Assembly: GCF_000721175.1 (NCBI RefSeq)
Contig: NZ_JOEZ01000007.1
Coordinates: 248,001-312,000, forward strand
Source of the DNA: Streptomyces anulatus
GTDB lineage: Bacteria; Actinomycetota; Actinomycetes; Streptomycetales; Streptomycetaceae
DNA length: 64,000 nucleotides
Direction of reading: 5' to 3'
The translations under genes were made by a program, and so were the position numbers. Below, in pieces: positions 17,975-27,017 of this stretch; the stretch's first letter is position 1; every line of letters begins with the position of its first letter. The notes beneath the pieces are model-generated. The model was not told the DNA's origin. It saw only the letters and a program-made list of their open reading frames with translations, and searched no databases.

Positions 17975-18697
17975 ATGCCGACAGCGCGGCAGGCACTGCT
18001 GGACGCCGCCCTCCGGGCGCTGGCCGACCGGCCCTGGCGCGCCGTGCGCATGGTCGACGTCGCCGCGCTGGCGTGCGTCTCGCGACAGACCCTCTACAAC
18101 GAGTTCGGCAGCAAGGGCGGACTGGCCGGGGCCCTGCTGCACCGGGCCGCCGACGGCTATCTCGCCGGGGTGGACCGCGCCCTGACCGCCCCCGCGCCCG
18201 ACCGACCGGCCGCCGTCGCGCTGTGGACGGTACGGGCCGCCCGCCAGGACGCGCTGGTCAAGGCGCTGCTCACCGGGCACTGGGCCGAGGGGCTGCCCCG
18301 TCCGGACCGTCGGCCGGGCTCCCAGGGGCGTACGGGTGGGAGACCGCCGCCGGCCCCCGGGGAGCTGTTCGCGCTGGTCCGGGAACGGCTTGCGGCCGCG
18401 TCGCCCGAGGCCGCCGGGCGCTGCGAGATCGCGTTACGCCTCGCGCTGTCCTGTGTGATCGTCCCGGTGCCGGGCGACGACGCCGCGGACAGCCGCGCGC
18501 GCTCCGCCTCGTCCGGGAGGCGGCCCGGCCGGCGTCCCGCCCGGGGGGTGGAGGGCCGGCCGGGGGCGGGGCAGGCGGGCGGGCGGTCTCAGTGGGCGGA
18601 GCCGGACAGCTGGAGGCCGATCACACCGATGATCACCAGTGAGATCGACACCAGCTTCAGCGTGGAGACCACGTCACCGAGGAAGACCATGCCGTAG
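17975..18697 (+). CDS. TetR family transcriptional regulator, probable 3' frameshift
   Basis: The N-terminal 55 residues are a TetR helix-turn-helix: ALLDAALRALADRPWRAVRM, then VSRQTLYNEFGSKGGL. The ligand domain follows to about residue 175 (CEIALRLALSCVIVPVPGDDAADS). After that the sequence turns into low-complexity Arg/Pro/Ser and overruns the converging SMR gene by 109 bp. Another frame at the same place reads ALRLVREAARPA, the expected end of such proteins, so a 1-2 base indel near 18495-18510 is likely. The start is the ATG at 17975 after GGGGGAGG. The target is unknown; the adjacent exporter is a candidate. Confidence 0.75.
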   Translation: MPTARQALLDAALRALADRPWRAVRMVDVAALACVSRQTLYNEFGSKGGLAGALLHRAADGYLAGVDRALTAPAPDRPAAVALWTVRAARQDALVKALLTGHWAEGLPRPDRRPGSQGRTGGRPPPAPGELFALVRERLAAASPEAAGRCEIALRLALSCVIVPVPGDDAADSRARSASSGRRPGRRPARGVEGRPGAGQAGGRSQWAEPDSWRPITPMITSEIDTSFSVETTSPRKTMP

Positions 18698-18912
18698 ATC
18701 GCGGTCCCGGCCGCCCCGATCCCGGTCCACACCGCGTACGCCGGACCGACGTCCAGCTTCCGCAGAGCCAGGGTCAGCAGACCGAAACTGCCGAGCGCGA
18801 ACGCGGCGAACGCGATCGTCGGCCAGAGCCGGGTGAATCCGTGGGAGAGCTTCAGACACACGGCGAAGCCGGTCTCCAGCAGTCCTGCGACCACGACCAG
18901 CAGCCACGCCAT
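18589..18912 (-). CDS. Small multidrug resistance (SMR) family transporter, SugE/Gdx-like
   Basis: The 107-residue protein has four membrane helices and no soluble domain. The essential membrane Glu is in the first helix within VVVAGLLETGFAVCLKLSHG. SMR proteins form small dimers that exchange protons for guanidinium (Gdx/SugE) or quaternary ammonium compounds (QacE). The first-helix AGLLE and the SHGFTRLWPT segment lean toward the SugE/Gdx side. No guanidine riboswitch was recognised upstream. It starts at the ATG at 18912 and converges on the TetR gene. Confidence 0.87.
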   Translation of the reverse strand: MAWLLVVVAGLLETGFAVCLKLSHGFTRLWPTIAFAAFALGSFGLLTLALRKLDVGPAYAVWTGIGAAGTAIYGMVFLGDVVSTLKLVSISLVIIGVIGLQLSGSAH

Positions 18913-19034
18913 CGTCAGTTGCCTCCCGCGTAGGTGACGGCTACGTCCCACTCGGTGTGATTATGCCTTCACCAGTGGTTGAAGGCGGCAAACTTGTCCG
19001 CATGGCCAGGGCTGATTCCGGCCGCATGTGGCCG

Positions 19035-20051
19035 TCAGTCGCCCTCGCGCCGTTCCCGGGTCGCGAGCAGCCTGCGCAGGGAGTCCAGCCGAGCCGGGTC
19101 GGCGTGCCCCTCGGCCACCCAGGCGTCCAGCGCGCATTCGGGCTGGTTCTCGTCGTGGGTGCAGCCGCGCGGGCAGTTCTCGGTGCCCGGCTGCAGGTCG
19201 GGGAAGGCGTTGATGACGCGCGACGGGTCGACGTGGTGCAGTCCGAAGGACCGGACGCCCGGGGTGTCGACGACCCAGCCGCGGTCGCCGGGCAGCGGCA
19301 GCGCGAGGGCCGAGGTGGTGGTGTGCCGCCCTCGGCCGGTGACCGCGTTGACGATGCCCGTGGTCCGCCGCCGGTCCTTCGGCACCAGGGCGTTGACCAG
19401 CGTCGTCTTGCCGACCCCGGAGTGCCCGACGAAGGCGGTGACGCGGTCGTTCAGGAACTCGCGCACCTGGGCCGCCGCGTCCCCGCTCTCCAGCTCCTCA
19501 CGGCTGGTCACGATGTACGGGACACCGAGCGGCGTGTACGCCTCCAGCAGCTTGTCCGGCGACGCGAGGTCGGACTTGGTCAGCACCAGGAGCGGGGTGA
19601 GCCCTCCGTCGTACGCCGCCACCAGACAGCGGTCGATCATGCGCGGTCGGGGTTCGGGGTCGGCCAGCGCGGTGACGATCGCCAACTGGTCCGCGTTGGC
19701 GACGACCACGCGCTCGTACGGATCGTCGTCGTCCGCCGTGCGGCGCAGCACCGTACGGCGCGGGGAGATGCGCACGATCCGGGCCAGGGTGTCCTTCTCG
19801 CCGGAGAGGTCGCCGACGATGGAGACGGTGTCGCCCACCACGGCGGCCTTGCGCCCCAGCTCACGGGCCTTCATCGCCACCACGGTCCGGCCCTCGACCA
19901 GGCAGGTGAGCCGGCCCCGGTCGACGGTGAGGACCATGCCGTCCTCGGCGTCCTCGTGCTTGGGCCGGATGTGCGTACGCGGCCGGTTGCCCTTGCGGTT
20001 GGGGCGGACGCGGATGTCGTCCTCGTCGGGGTTCTTCCCGTAACGGCGCAT
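19035..20051 (-). CDS. rsgA: Ribosome small subunit-dependent GTPase A
   Basis: The 338-residue circularly permuted GTPase matures the 30S subunit. An OB-like N-terminal region is followed by the G motifs in permuted order: G4 (LVLTKSDLAS), G1 P-loop (GHSGVGKTTLVNAL), then G3 (VVDTPGVRSFGL). The C-terminal zinc-binding segment is CPRGCTHDENQPECAL. It starts 3 bp after the aroA stop, so the two are one operon, a pairing conserved in actinomycetes. Confidence 0.94.
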   Translation of the reverse strand: MRRYGKNPDEDDIRVRPNRKGNRPRTHIRPKHEDAEDGMVLTVDRGRLTCLVEGRTVVAMKARELGRKAAVVGDTVSIVGDLSGEKDTLARIVRISPRRTVLRRTADDDDPYERVVVANADQLAIVTALADPEPRPRMIDRCLVAAYDGGLTPLLVLTKSDLASPDKLLEAYTPLGVPYIVTSREELESGDAAAQVREFLNDRVTAFVGHSGVGKTTLVNALVPKDRRRTTGIVNAVTGRGRHTTTSALALPLPGDRGWVVDTPGVRSFGLHHVDPSRVINAFPDLQPGTENCPRGCTHDENQPECALDAWVAEGHADPARLDSLRRLLATRERREGD

Positions 20052-20054
20052 CTT

Positions 20055-21407
20055 CTAGGCCCCGAGCATCCCGGTCCACATGTCCGGGAAGTCCGGCAGG
20101 GTCTTGGCGGTCGTGCCCACGTTCTCGATCTCCACGCCCTTCACCGCCAGGCCGATGATCGCCCCGGCGGTGGCCATGCGGTGGTCGTCGTACGTGTGGA
20201 AGACACCGCCGTGCAGCGGGCGCGGGCGGATGTGCAGCCCGTCGGCCGTCTCGGTGACATCACCGCCCAGCTCGTTGATCTCCTTGGTGAGCGCGGCCAG
20301 CCGGTCCGTCTCGTGCAGCCGCAGATGGGCGACGCCGCTCAGCGTGGAGGGGGAGTCGGCCAGCGCCGCGACCGCCGCGATGCCCGGGGTCAGCTCGCCG
20401 ACCTCGCCGAGGTCCACGTCGATGCCGTGAACACGGCCCGTACCGGTGAAGGTCAGCCCGCGCTCGGTCAGCTCGCAGCTGCCGCCCATCGCGGTGAAGA
20501 TCTCCCGCAGCGCGTCACCCGGCTGGGTGGTGCGCTCGGGCCAGTCGGGGATCGTGACCCGGCCGCCGGTCACCAGGGCCGCGGCCAGGAACGGCTGGGC
20601 GTTGGACAGGTCCGGCTCGATCGTCAGGTCCCGGCCGAGCAGGGCGGAGGGGGAGACCCGCCACACGTCTCGCTCGCCGCCCGTCTCCGGCTCGTCCACC
20701 TGGGCGCCGACGGCCCGCAGCATGTCGACGGTCATCCGGATGTGCGGCATCGAGGGGAGCGTGGATCCGGTGTGCCGGACCTCCACCCCCTGGTTGAAAC
20801 GCGGCCCCGACAGCAGCAGCGCCGAGACGAACTGCGAGGAGGACGAGGCGTCGATCGACACCGGGCCGCCCTCCAGCGCCCCGCCGCCGTGCACGGTCAG
20901 CGGCAGCGCCCCGCGCCCGTCGTCGTCGATCCGCGCGCCGAGCGCCCGCAGTCCCTCGATCACGCCGGTCAGCGGGCGCTCGTAGGACCGGGGGTCGCCG
21001 TCGAAGCGGACCGGGCCGTCGGCGAGCGTGGCGACGGGCGGCAGGAAGCGCATGACCGTGCCCGCGTTGCCGACGTCGACCGTGGCCGGGCCGTGGAGCC
21101 CCGCCGGAATGACCCGCCAGGCCTCGCCGGAGCTGTCCGGGGAGGCCGCGGCGGACGGGCTGGTCGCGGACGAGGAGGAGACGGTCTCCTCGATGCCGAC
21201 GCCCATCGCGCGCAGCGCGTCGGCCATCAGCAGGGTGTCGCGGGAGCGCAGCGGGCGGCGCAGCCAGCCCGGCTCGGCGGCCAGCGAGGCCAGCACGAGC
21301 GCGCGGTTGGTGACCGATTTGGATCCGGGCACGGTGACGGTCGCGTCGACGGCGCCGCTCGCGTGGGGGGCGGGCCAGAGGGCGGGGTGCACGGAACTCT
21401 CGGTCAT
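20055..21407 (-). CDS. aroA: 3-phosphoshikimate 1-carboxyvinyltransferase (EPSP synthase)
   Basis: The 450-residue enzyme joins shikimate-3-phosphate and PEP in the shikimate pathway. Signatures: [17 protein letters not shown] at the N-terminus (PEP and S3P contacts), [12 protein letters not shown], and the C-terminal [15 protein letters not shown]. An insertion rich in Ser ([17 protein letters not shown]) near residue 85 lengthens it slightly. Three closely spaced starts exist (GTG 21416, ATG 21413, ATG 21407); none has a clear ribosome site. I give the last because homologues start [15 protein letters not shown]. It is first gene of the aroA-rsgA operon. Confidence 0.94.
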   Translation of the reverse strand: MTESSVHPALWPAPHASGAVDATVTVPGSKSVTNRALVLASLAAEPGWLRRPLRSRDTLLMADALRAMGVGIEETVSSSSATSPSAAASPDSSGEAWRVIPAGLHGPATVDVGNAGTVMRFLPPVATLADGPVRFDGDPRSYERPLTGVIEGLRALGARIDDDGRGALPLTVHGGGALEGGPVSIDASSSSQFVSALLLSGPRFNQGVEVRHTGSTLPSMPHIRMTVDMLRAVGAQVDEPETGGERDVWRVSPSALLGRDLTIEPDLSNAQPFLAAALVTGGRVTIPDWPERTTQPGDALREIFTAMGGSCELTERGLTFTGTGRVHGIDVDLGEVGELTPGIAAVAALADSPSTLSGVAHLRLHETDRLAALTKEINELGGDVTETADGLHIRPRPLHGGVFHTYDDHRMATAGAIIGLAVKGVEIENVGTTAKTLPDFPDMWTGMLGA

Positions 21408-21521
21408 GGCCATCACTTTAGTGGTTCCGCGCCGACCCCGATCCTGCCCAGAAGGGCGGAAACCAGCTCGTAACGAGAGAGTGGTACGGGCCGGAGGGCG
21501 CGCCGGGGCCCCGGCGCGCCC

Positions 21522-22235
21522 TCACCACCCCAGCAGCCACCGCCCGCCGCCGATCAGCGAGCACAGCGACACCGCGTGGAAGAGGAACAGCCACAGCACT
21601 GCCGGGGCGTGGGTCAGCCGGGCCAGCTGGTCCGCGTCGGAGTCCGGGGCGCCTCCGTGGCGCCGCTTGGACTGGAGCTCGAACGGCGGCCGCACCCCGC
21701 CCAGCAGCAGGAACCACACCACCGCGTACGCGAACGCCGACTGGACGTCCGAGGAGGCCAGCCAGGACACCAGCAGGAAGGCCGTGCCGGTCAGGATGAC
21801 GGTGAGGGCCCCGTACACATTGCGGATCATCACCAGCATCACCGCGAGCAGCGCCGTCGCCACCCACAGCAGCAGGGTGATCCTGCCGTTCGTCAGCAGC
21901 CAGGCGCCGCCGAGGCCCAGCAGCGAGGGGGCCGTGTAGCCGGCCGCCGCCGTGAGAATCATGCCGATCCCGGTCGGCTTGCCGCGGCTCACTGTCAGTC
22001 CGCTGGTGTCCGAGTGCAGCCGGATGCCGGAGAGCTGCCGCCCGGTGAGCAGGGCCACCAGCCCGTGGCCGCCCTCGTGGGCGATGGTGATGGTGTTGCG
22101 CGCCAGCCGCCATATCGGGTTCGGCACGACGGCGATGAGCGCCAGCGCGGCCGTCACCACCACCAGCCACTGCTCGGGAGCGGACTGGGTTCCGGTGACG
22201 CGATCCCACAGATCGCCCAGTTCGGTGCTGTTCAT
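21522..22235 (-). CDS. M50 family membrane metallopeptidase
   Basis: The 237-residue protein has about six membrane helices and the zinc-binding motif HEGGH (in ITIAHEGGHGLVALLTGR), as in the M50B peptidase-like family of actinobacteria. The distal Asp-containing motif of site-2 proteases is not obvious, so it may be a structural homologue. It starts at the ATG at 22235 with AAGGAG 10 bp upstream. Substrate unknown. Confidence 0.83.
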   Translation of the reverse strand: MNSTELGDLWDRVTGTQSAPEQWLVVVTAALALIAVVPNPIWRLARNTITIAHEGGHGLVALLTGRQLSGIRLHSDTSGLTVSRGKPTGIGMILTAAAGYTAPSLLGLGGAWLLTNGRITLLLWVATALLAVMLVMIRNVYGALTVILTGTAFLLVSWLASSDVQSAFAYAVVWFLLLGGVRPPFELQSKRRHGGAPDSDADQLARLTHAPAVLWLFLFHAVSLCSLIGGGRWLLGW

Positions 22236-22287
22236 CGGCGGGCGACTCCTTGCGGTGGGGGTGGGCGGTCGTGGCAGTCTGGCATCC

Positions 22288-23103
22288 ATGTGCGGACGGT
22301 TTGCAGCCAGTCGGGCACCCGAGGACCTGACCGGGCTCTTCGGTGTCGAGAAGTGGGAACCCACCGAGACCCTGGAGCCGGACTGGAACGTGGCGCCGAC
22401 CAAAGAGGTCTACGCGGTTCTGGAGCGTCCTGTTAAGGACGCCGACGACCAGCGTCCGGTTCGCCAGCTGCGCGCCCTGAGATGGGGACTCGTGCCGTCC
22501 TGGTCGAAGAGCCCCGAGGGCGCCGCCCGGATGATCAACGCCCGCGCGGAGACCGTGCACGAGAAGCCCTCCTTCCGGCGCGCCTTCGCGCAGCGCCGCT
22601 GCATCCTGCCCGCCGACGGCTACTACGAGTGGGTCACCGGCTCGGAGGAACGGCAGCTGGAGGAGAAGAAGGGCAAGAAGCGGGCCCGGAAGCAGCCGTA
22701 CTTCGTGACCCCCGCCGACGGGTCGGTCTTCGCGATGGCCGGGCTGTACGAGTTCTGGCGCGACGCGACGCTGCCCGGCGACCACGAGAACGCCTGGTGG
22801 GTGACCTGCTCGGTGATCACCACCGAGGCCGAGACCACCCCGCTGGCCGTCGCCCCCGCCGAGGGGCCCGGCACCCTCGCCGACATCCACCCCCGGATGC
22901 CGCTGATGCTCACGCCCGACCGCTGGGACACCTGGCTGGACCCCACGCACACGGGCCTCGACGAGCTGCGCGCGCTCCTGGAGCCGCCGCCCGGCGGGCT
23001 GATGCGCGCCTACCCGGTCGCCACCGCCGTCAGCAACGTCCGCAACAACGGCCCCGAACTGCTGGAGGAGCTGGCCGCGCCGGAGGAGTCCACGCTGTTC
23101 TGA
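22288..23103 (+). CDS. SOS response-associated peptidase, YedK/HMCES family
   Basis: The 271-residue protein starts MCGRFAAS; Cys2, exposed after Met removal, is the residue that crosslinks to abasic sites in single-stranded DNA. Other family landmarks are present: PDWNVAPT (Asn), ARMINARAETV (Glu), and SNVRNNGPE near the end. No ribosome site precedes the ATG at 22288, so it may be leaderless. It is divergent from the M50 gene with a 52-bp gap. The start is fixed because Cys must be residue 2. Confidence 0.92.
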   Translation: MCGRFAASRAPEDLTGLFGVEKWEPTETLEPDWNVAPTKEVYAVLERPVKDADDQRPVRQLRALRWGLVPSWSKSPEGAARMINARAETVHEKPSFRRAFAQRRCILPADGYYEWVTGSEERQLEEKKGKKRARKQPYFVTPADGSVFAMAGLYEFWRDATLPGDHENAWWVTCSVITTEAETTPLAVAPAEGPGTLADIHPRMPLMLTPDRWDTWLDPTHTGLDELRALLEPPPGGLMRAYPVATAVSNVRNNGPELLEELAAPEESTLF

Positions 23104-23128
23104 ACGGGCCTCGGGGGAGGATGGCCCG

Positions 23129-23770
23129 GTGAGCCGTCAACGCAGTACGCAGAACGTCACCACCGACGCCGGTGAGGCCAGGATCACCTGGGTCCCCGCG
23201 TCCGCACCCCGCCTCGTGCTGGCTGTGAGCCACGGCGCGGGCGGCGGTATCGAGGCCCGCGACCTCAAGGCCCTGGCCGCCGTCCTGCCCGGGCACGGTG
23301 TCACCGTCGCCCTGGTGGAGCAGCCCTGGCGGGTGGCCGGCAAGAAGGTGGCCCCCGCCCCGAAGACCCTGGACACCGGCTGGCGCGGTCTGTGGCCCGC
23401 CCTGGCCGCTCCCGGGCTCCCCGTCGTCGCCGGAGGCCGCAGCGCCGGGGCCCGGGTCGCCTGCCGGACGGCGACCGAACTGGGCGCGGCGGCCGTCCTC
23501 GCGCTCAGCTTCCCGCTGCACCCGCCCGGCAAGCCCGAGAAGTCCCGGGCGGACGAACTCCTCGGCGCGGGCGTGCCCACCCTGGTCGTGCAGGGCGGCA
23601 ACGACCCGTTCGGCCGGCCCGAGGAGTTCCCGCCCGGCCCGTACGAGCTGACCGAAGTGCCCCACGGCGACCACGGGTTCGCGGTGCCGAAGAGGTCCGG
23701 GACGACCGAGGAGCAGACGATGGGCCTCCTCACCGACGCGGTCGCCGGGTGGCTCGCGTCACTCGGATGA
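23129..23770 (+). CDS. Alpha/beta-hydrolase family protein
   Basis: The 213-residue protein has the short dienelactone-hydrolase-like layout: oxyanion strand [11 protein letters not shown], nucleophile elbow [10 protein letters not shown], acid in [10 protein letters not shown], and catalytic His in [11 protein letters not shown]. This matches the COG3571 type of small predicted hydrolases. The GTG at 23129 lies 8 bp after GGGGGAGG. Substrate unknown. It lies between the YedK gene and sigR. Confidence 0.85.
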   Translation: MSRQRSTQNVTTDAGEARITWVPASAPRLVLAVSHGAGGGIEARDLKALAAVLPGHGVTVALVEQPWRVAGKKVAPAPKTLDTGWRGLWPALAAPGLPVVAGGRSAGARVACRTATELGAAAVLALSFPLHPPGKPEKSRADELLGAGVPTLVVQGGNDPFGRPEEFPPGPYELTEVPHGDHGFAVPKRSGTTEEQTMGLLTDAVAGWLASLG

Positions 23771-23810
23771 CATGGGTGGCCCGGGCCTCTCGCGCGTGGC
23801 ACAGGCCCCG

Positions 23811-23836
23811 GGAATGCTCCGCGCGAGGGCGCTGTT
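23811..23836 (+). promoter_or_regulatory. SigR-dependent promoter upstream of sigR (sigRp2-like)
   Basis: GGAAT at 23811-23815 and GTT at 23834-23836 are separated by exactly 18 bp, the SigR consensus. Its position predicts a transcript beginning near 23842, upstream of a long-isoform start at 23887. This is the autoregulatory loop known for sigR. Confidence 0.85.
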
Positions 23837-24072
23837 GTTCGGGACGTCGGTACAACATCGTCGTACGTGGAGAGGGAGTCCGTCGCATGGGTTCGACCAT
23901 CTGCCCCAGCCGCTCGAACGCCGCTGACCTGGAGTGGAGCGTGCTGCCTGCTGCGAGGACCACCCCCGAGCGGCCCCTGGGCGGAGGAAATCGACAGGCC
24001 GTGTCGAAGCAAGGTCGACTATTCTCCGAGGCGAGCGGGTCCGGTTTCGGCTCCGCCACATCGTTGGAGGAG

Positions 24073-24729
24073 GTGGGTCCGGTCACTGGGACCGACACAG
24101 GGACCGACGACGGCCGTGCACCGGAGACGTCAGCCGAGCGCAACGCGCGCTTCGAGCGCGACGCCCTCGGCTTTCTCGACCAGATGTACTCGGCCGCGCT
24201 GCGCATGACGCGCAACCCCGCCGATGCCGAGGACCTGGTCCAGGAGACCTACGCCAAGGCGTACGGCTCCTTCCACCAGTTCCGTGAGGGCACCAACCTC
24301 AAGGCGTGGATGTACCGCATTCTCACCAACACCTTCATCAACTCGTACCGCAAGAAGCAGCGGGAGCCCCAGCGCAGCGCCGCCGAGGAGATCGAGGACT
24401 GGCAGCTGGCCCGGGCCGAGTCGCACATGTCGACCGGTCTGCGCTCGGCGGAGTCCCAGGCGCTCGACCATCTCCCGGACTCCGACGTGAAGTCGGCGCT
24501 CCAGGCGATTCCCGAGGAGTTCCGTATCGCCGTGTATCTCGCCGATGTCGAGGGCTTTGCCTACAAGGAGATCGCGGACATCATGGGGACTCCCATCGGT
24601 ACGGTGATGTCCCGGCTGCACCGCGGCCGCCGCCAGTTGCGCGGCATGCTGGAGGACTACGCCCGTGAGCGCGGGCTCGTCGCGGCCGGTGCCGGTGACT
24701 CGGACGATCGGAAGGGCTCGGCCTCATGA
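24073..24729 (+). CDS. sigR: ECF sigma factor SigR (thiol-oxidative stress)
   Basis: The 218-residue sigma factor directs the disulfide-stress regulon. Region 2 spans roughly residues 30-100 ([20 protein letters not shown], then [19 protein letters not shown]) and region 4 residues 150-200 ([20 protein letters not shown]). It overlaps rsrA by ATGA, so the factor and its anti-sigma are co-translated. The GTG at 24073 is the conventional start. The frame is open upstream to an ATG at 23887 with a good GGAGAGGGAG site, giving a 62-residue longer product like the unstable SigR' form described in S. coelicolor. Confidence 0.95.
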   Translation: MGPVTGTDTGTDDGRAPETSAERNARFERDALGFLDQMYSAALRMTRNPADAEDLVQETYAKAYGSFHQFREGTNLKAWMYRILTNTFINSYRKKQREPQRSAAEEIEDWQLARAESHMSTGLRSAESQALDHLPDSDVKSALQAIPEEFRIAVYLADVEGFAYKEIADIMGTPIGTVMSRLHRGRRQLRGMLEDYARERGLVAAGAGDSDDRKGSAS

Positions 24730-25046
24730 GCTGCGGAGAGCCGCACGAGACGGATTGCTCGGAGGTCCTCGACCATCTCTACGAGTTTCTCGACCGGGAG
24801 ATGCCCGAGGGCGAGTGCACCAAGTTCGAGGTGCACTTCGAGGAGTGCTCCCCGTGCCTGGAGAAGTACGGCCTCGAACAGGCCGTGAAGAAGCTGGTCA
24901 AGCGCTGCTGCGGACAGGACGAGGTCCCGACCGACCTGCGCTCCAAGGTGATGGGCCGGATCGACCTGATCCGGGCCGGGGAGGCCGTGCCCGATCACGA
25001 CGTGACGGTGCACGACACGGACCGGTCGGCGACCGCCGCCGAATAG
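24726..25046 (+). CDS. rsrA: Zinc-binding anti-sigma factor RsrA
   Basis: The 106-residue redox-sensing anti-sigma factor holds SigR until oxidised. All known key residues are present at the positions familiar from S. coelicolor: Cys3, Cys11, Cys31, His37, Cys41, Cys44, Cys61 and Cys62. His37-x3-Cys41-x2-Cys44 with Cys11 forms the zinc site, and Cys11-Cys44 is the trigger disulfide. It starts inside the sigR stop codon. Confidence 0.96.
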   Translation: MSCGEPHETDCSEVLDHLYEFLDREMPEGECTKFEVHFEECSPCLEKYGLEQAVKKLVKRCCGQDEVPTDLRSKVMGRIDLIRAGEAVPDHDVTVHDTDRSATAAE

Positions 25047-25133
25047 TCACCCGAATGTGCTCATCGGGCCCGTAGCGGCTCGGTGAGCCGCTCAACTCGC
25101 CAGCGTGGCGCGTCCGCCGACCATGCTGCGGGC

Positions 25134-25789
25134 GTGAGGGGCACACCTGCGGCGGCGCGTGCCCGCATCCTGGCCGCCGTCCTCGGCGCGACCTGGTGCG
25201 CGCTCCCCGCCTGCGCCCTCGCGACGACCTGCTGACCGTCCTCCTGGCGCGTTCGGAAGTCCCCGCCCCGACGGGCCCGGCGCCCCACTGCCGTACGGTC
25301 CGCTCCTGGCGGACGAGGTGCGCGCGCTCGCCGGGATCGGGATCGCGATCGGCGCGACCCGGGTGGTGCTGGGGGTCGCGGTCGCGGGGCCATGGGCGCC
25401 GGCGGGTTGCGCGGGCCGCTGCTGCTCACGCAGGTCTCCGTCCGCCGGTACGCGGCCGTCCGCACGACTTGCCGGCGGATGATCGCCTCGCTCGCCCGCG
25501 CCACCGAGATCGCCGGGTACACCCCACCCGGCCATGCCCACCGGGTCGCCGCGCTCGCCGTCGCCGTGGGGCGGGAGCTGGGGCCGGCCGGGCCGCAGCT
25601 GACCGATCCGTACCGGGCGCAACTGCCGCCGCCAGGGTCGTCAGGACGGTCAACGCATACGACGACGTGCGCGGGGAAGGCGTGGGCGGACCGCTCGGCG
25701 CGCTGGAGCAGCTCAGGCTCGGCACGGGGCACGACCACCGGCCGCAGGTGGTCAAGGCGCTGGGGCGCGTCCTCGCGGGGGCGGTCTGA
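25134..25789 (+). pseudogene. Decayed HD-domain metal-dependent phosphohydrolase
   Basis: Pieces of one protein are spread over three frames. From GTG 25134 comes a hydrophobic start (RILAAVLGATWCALPACALA) ending in a TGA. Then EVRALAGIGIAIGATRVVLGVAVAGPW in another frame, RRYAAVRTTCRRMIASLARA to GYTPPGHAHRVAALAVAV in a third, and finally ARVVRTVNAYDDVRGEG to VVKALGRVLAGAV (landmarks only). The segment between the third and fourth parts should hold the HD metal-binding core but is missing. S. coelicolor has, as I recall, an HD phosphohydrolase gene at this spot after rsrA. There are at least two frameshifts, a stop and an internal deletion. Confidence 0.75.
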
Positions 25790-25901
25790 CCCCGGCCGGA
25801 GCTGGGTAACCCATGGGTAATGAGCGGGCGTCCGGCCGGGCATGGTTGGATGCGAAAGCAGAGCGGATGACGAGGGTGTCCAGTCGGGACAGGCGGGAAT
25901 C

Positions 25902-26897
25902 GTGAGGATCTTCGGGAAGGTACGGCATCGGCCGTCCGCCTCTTGGCGGCAGGCCACGGACCGCGCGTTCACGCTGATCGGCGACGGCCGGTACGAGGAC
26001 GCGGGGGCGCTGCTGACGCGCGCGGCGGATCTGGAGCCCTGGCTCTCGGAGTCCTGGTTCAATCTGGCGCTGCTGCACAAGTTCCGGCACGACTGGGAGC
26101 AGGCGAGGGCGGCGGGCCTGCGGGCCGTCGCACTGCTCGACCGGGAGCCTGGCGCCCCGGACTGGTGGAACGTCGGGATCGCGGCCACCGCGCTCCAGGA
26201 CTGGCCGCTGGCGAGGCGGGCCTGGCAGGCGTACGGCCTGAAGGTTCCCGGAGGCGGCCAGCACAGCGCGGCCACCACCGAGCCGACCGGCATGGAGCTG
26301 GGCAGTGCCGCGGTGCGGCTCTCGCCGGAGGGCGAGGCCGAGGTGGTCTGGGGCCGCCGGCTCGACCCGGCCCGGATCGAGGTGCTCTCGATCCCGCTGC
26401 CGTCCTCCGGGCGACGCTGGGGCGAGGTCGTCCTGCACGACGGGGTGCCCAACGGCGAGCGGGTCACCGCGGCCGGGCCCTCGTACCCGGTGTTCGACGA
26501 GATCGAGCTGTGGGCGCCGTCCCCGGTGCCGACCTGGGTGGTGCTGCTGGAGGCGGCCACCGAGGACGACCGGGACGCGCTGGAGAAGCTGGCGTCGGAC
26601 GCCGGGTTCGCCGCCGAGGACTGGTCCTCGTCCGTGCGGCTGCTGTGCCGGGCGTGTTCGGAGAGCCGGATGGAGAGCGACGAGGGCGACGGGGAGCACC
26701 TGGACCCGCACGACCACAGCGAACCGGGCCATCCCGGTCCGCTGGGTCACCGCACCGCGGGCGGCGGCGATCTGTGGGTCCCGGAGCGCGAGTGCGGTCT
26801 CGCGGCCCCGGCCGGTCTGGTGCGCGGGCTGCTGGACGGCTGGGTCGCCGACAGCCCGGACAGCCGCGGGTGGCGGGATCTCGAAGAAGTCTGCTGA
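25902..26897 (+). CDS. Tetratricopeptide repeat protein
   Basis: The 331-residue soluble protein has TPR-like helices in its first 120 residues (DRAFTLIGDGRYEDAGALLT, ESWFNLALLHKFRHDWEQAR, then WWNVGIAATALQDWPLARRA). The rest is a beta-rich conserved region (GEAEVVWGRRLDPARIEVLS) and a His/Asp/Glu-rich stretch near residue 265 that could bind metal. The start is probably the GTG at 25902 (RIFGKVRHRPSASWR); an earlier ATG-type start at 25842 is possible. Function unknown. Confidence 0.8.
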   Translation: MRIFGKVRHRPSASWRQATDRAFTLIGDGRYEDAGALLTRAADLEPWLSESWFNLALLHKFRHDWEQARAAGLRAVALLDREPGAPDWWNVGIAATALQDWPLARRAWQAYGLKVPGGGQHSAATTEPTGMELGSAAVRLSPEGEAEVVWGRRLDPARIEVLSIPLPSSGRRWGEVVLHDGVPNGERVTAAGPSYPVFDEIELWAPSPVPTWVVLLEAATEDDRDALEKLASDAGFAAEDWSSSVRLLCRACSESRMESDEGDGEHLDPHDHSEPGHPGPLGHRTAGGGDLWVPERECGLAAPAGLVRGLLDGWVADSPDSRGWRDLEEVC

Positions 26898-27017
26898 CCT
26901 GTGCCCGTAGGCTGTACGCGCACCGATCGCGGTGCTGTTCCACTCGCGGTTCCCGGGCTCTGACGGGATGCGGCGGGGTCACCGAGTTCAGGTTTTGCAG
27001 GAAGGCGTACGGCGGAC

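Noticed and set aside
18913..18960. A guanidine riboswitch (mini-ykkC type) before the SMR gene
   Set aside because: There is a small hairpin (CGTAG/CTACG), but the paired ACGR loops needed for the motif are absent.
18957..21473. A very long plus-strand open frame opposite rsgA and aroA
   Set aside because: It is the antisense shadow of two clear genes in high-GC DNA and has Arg/Val/Gly/Asp-rich composition with no homology.
24020..24025. TATTCT as the -10 of a constitutive sigR promoter
   Set aside because: No acceptable -35 element is found at 16-19 bp.
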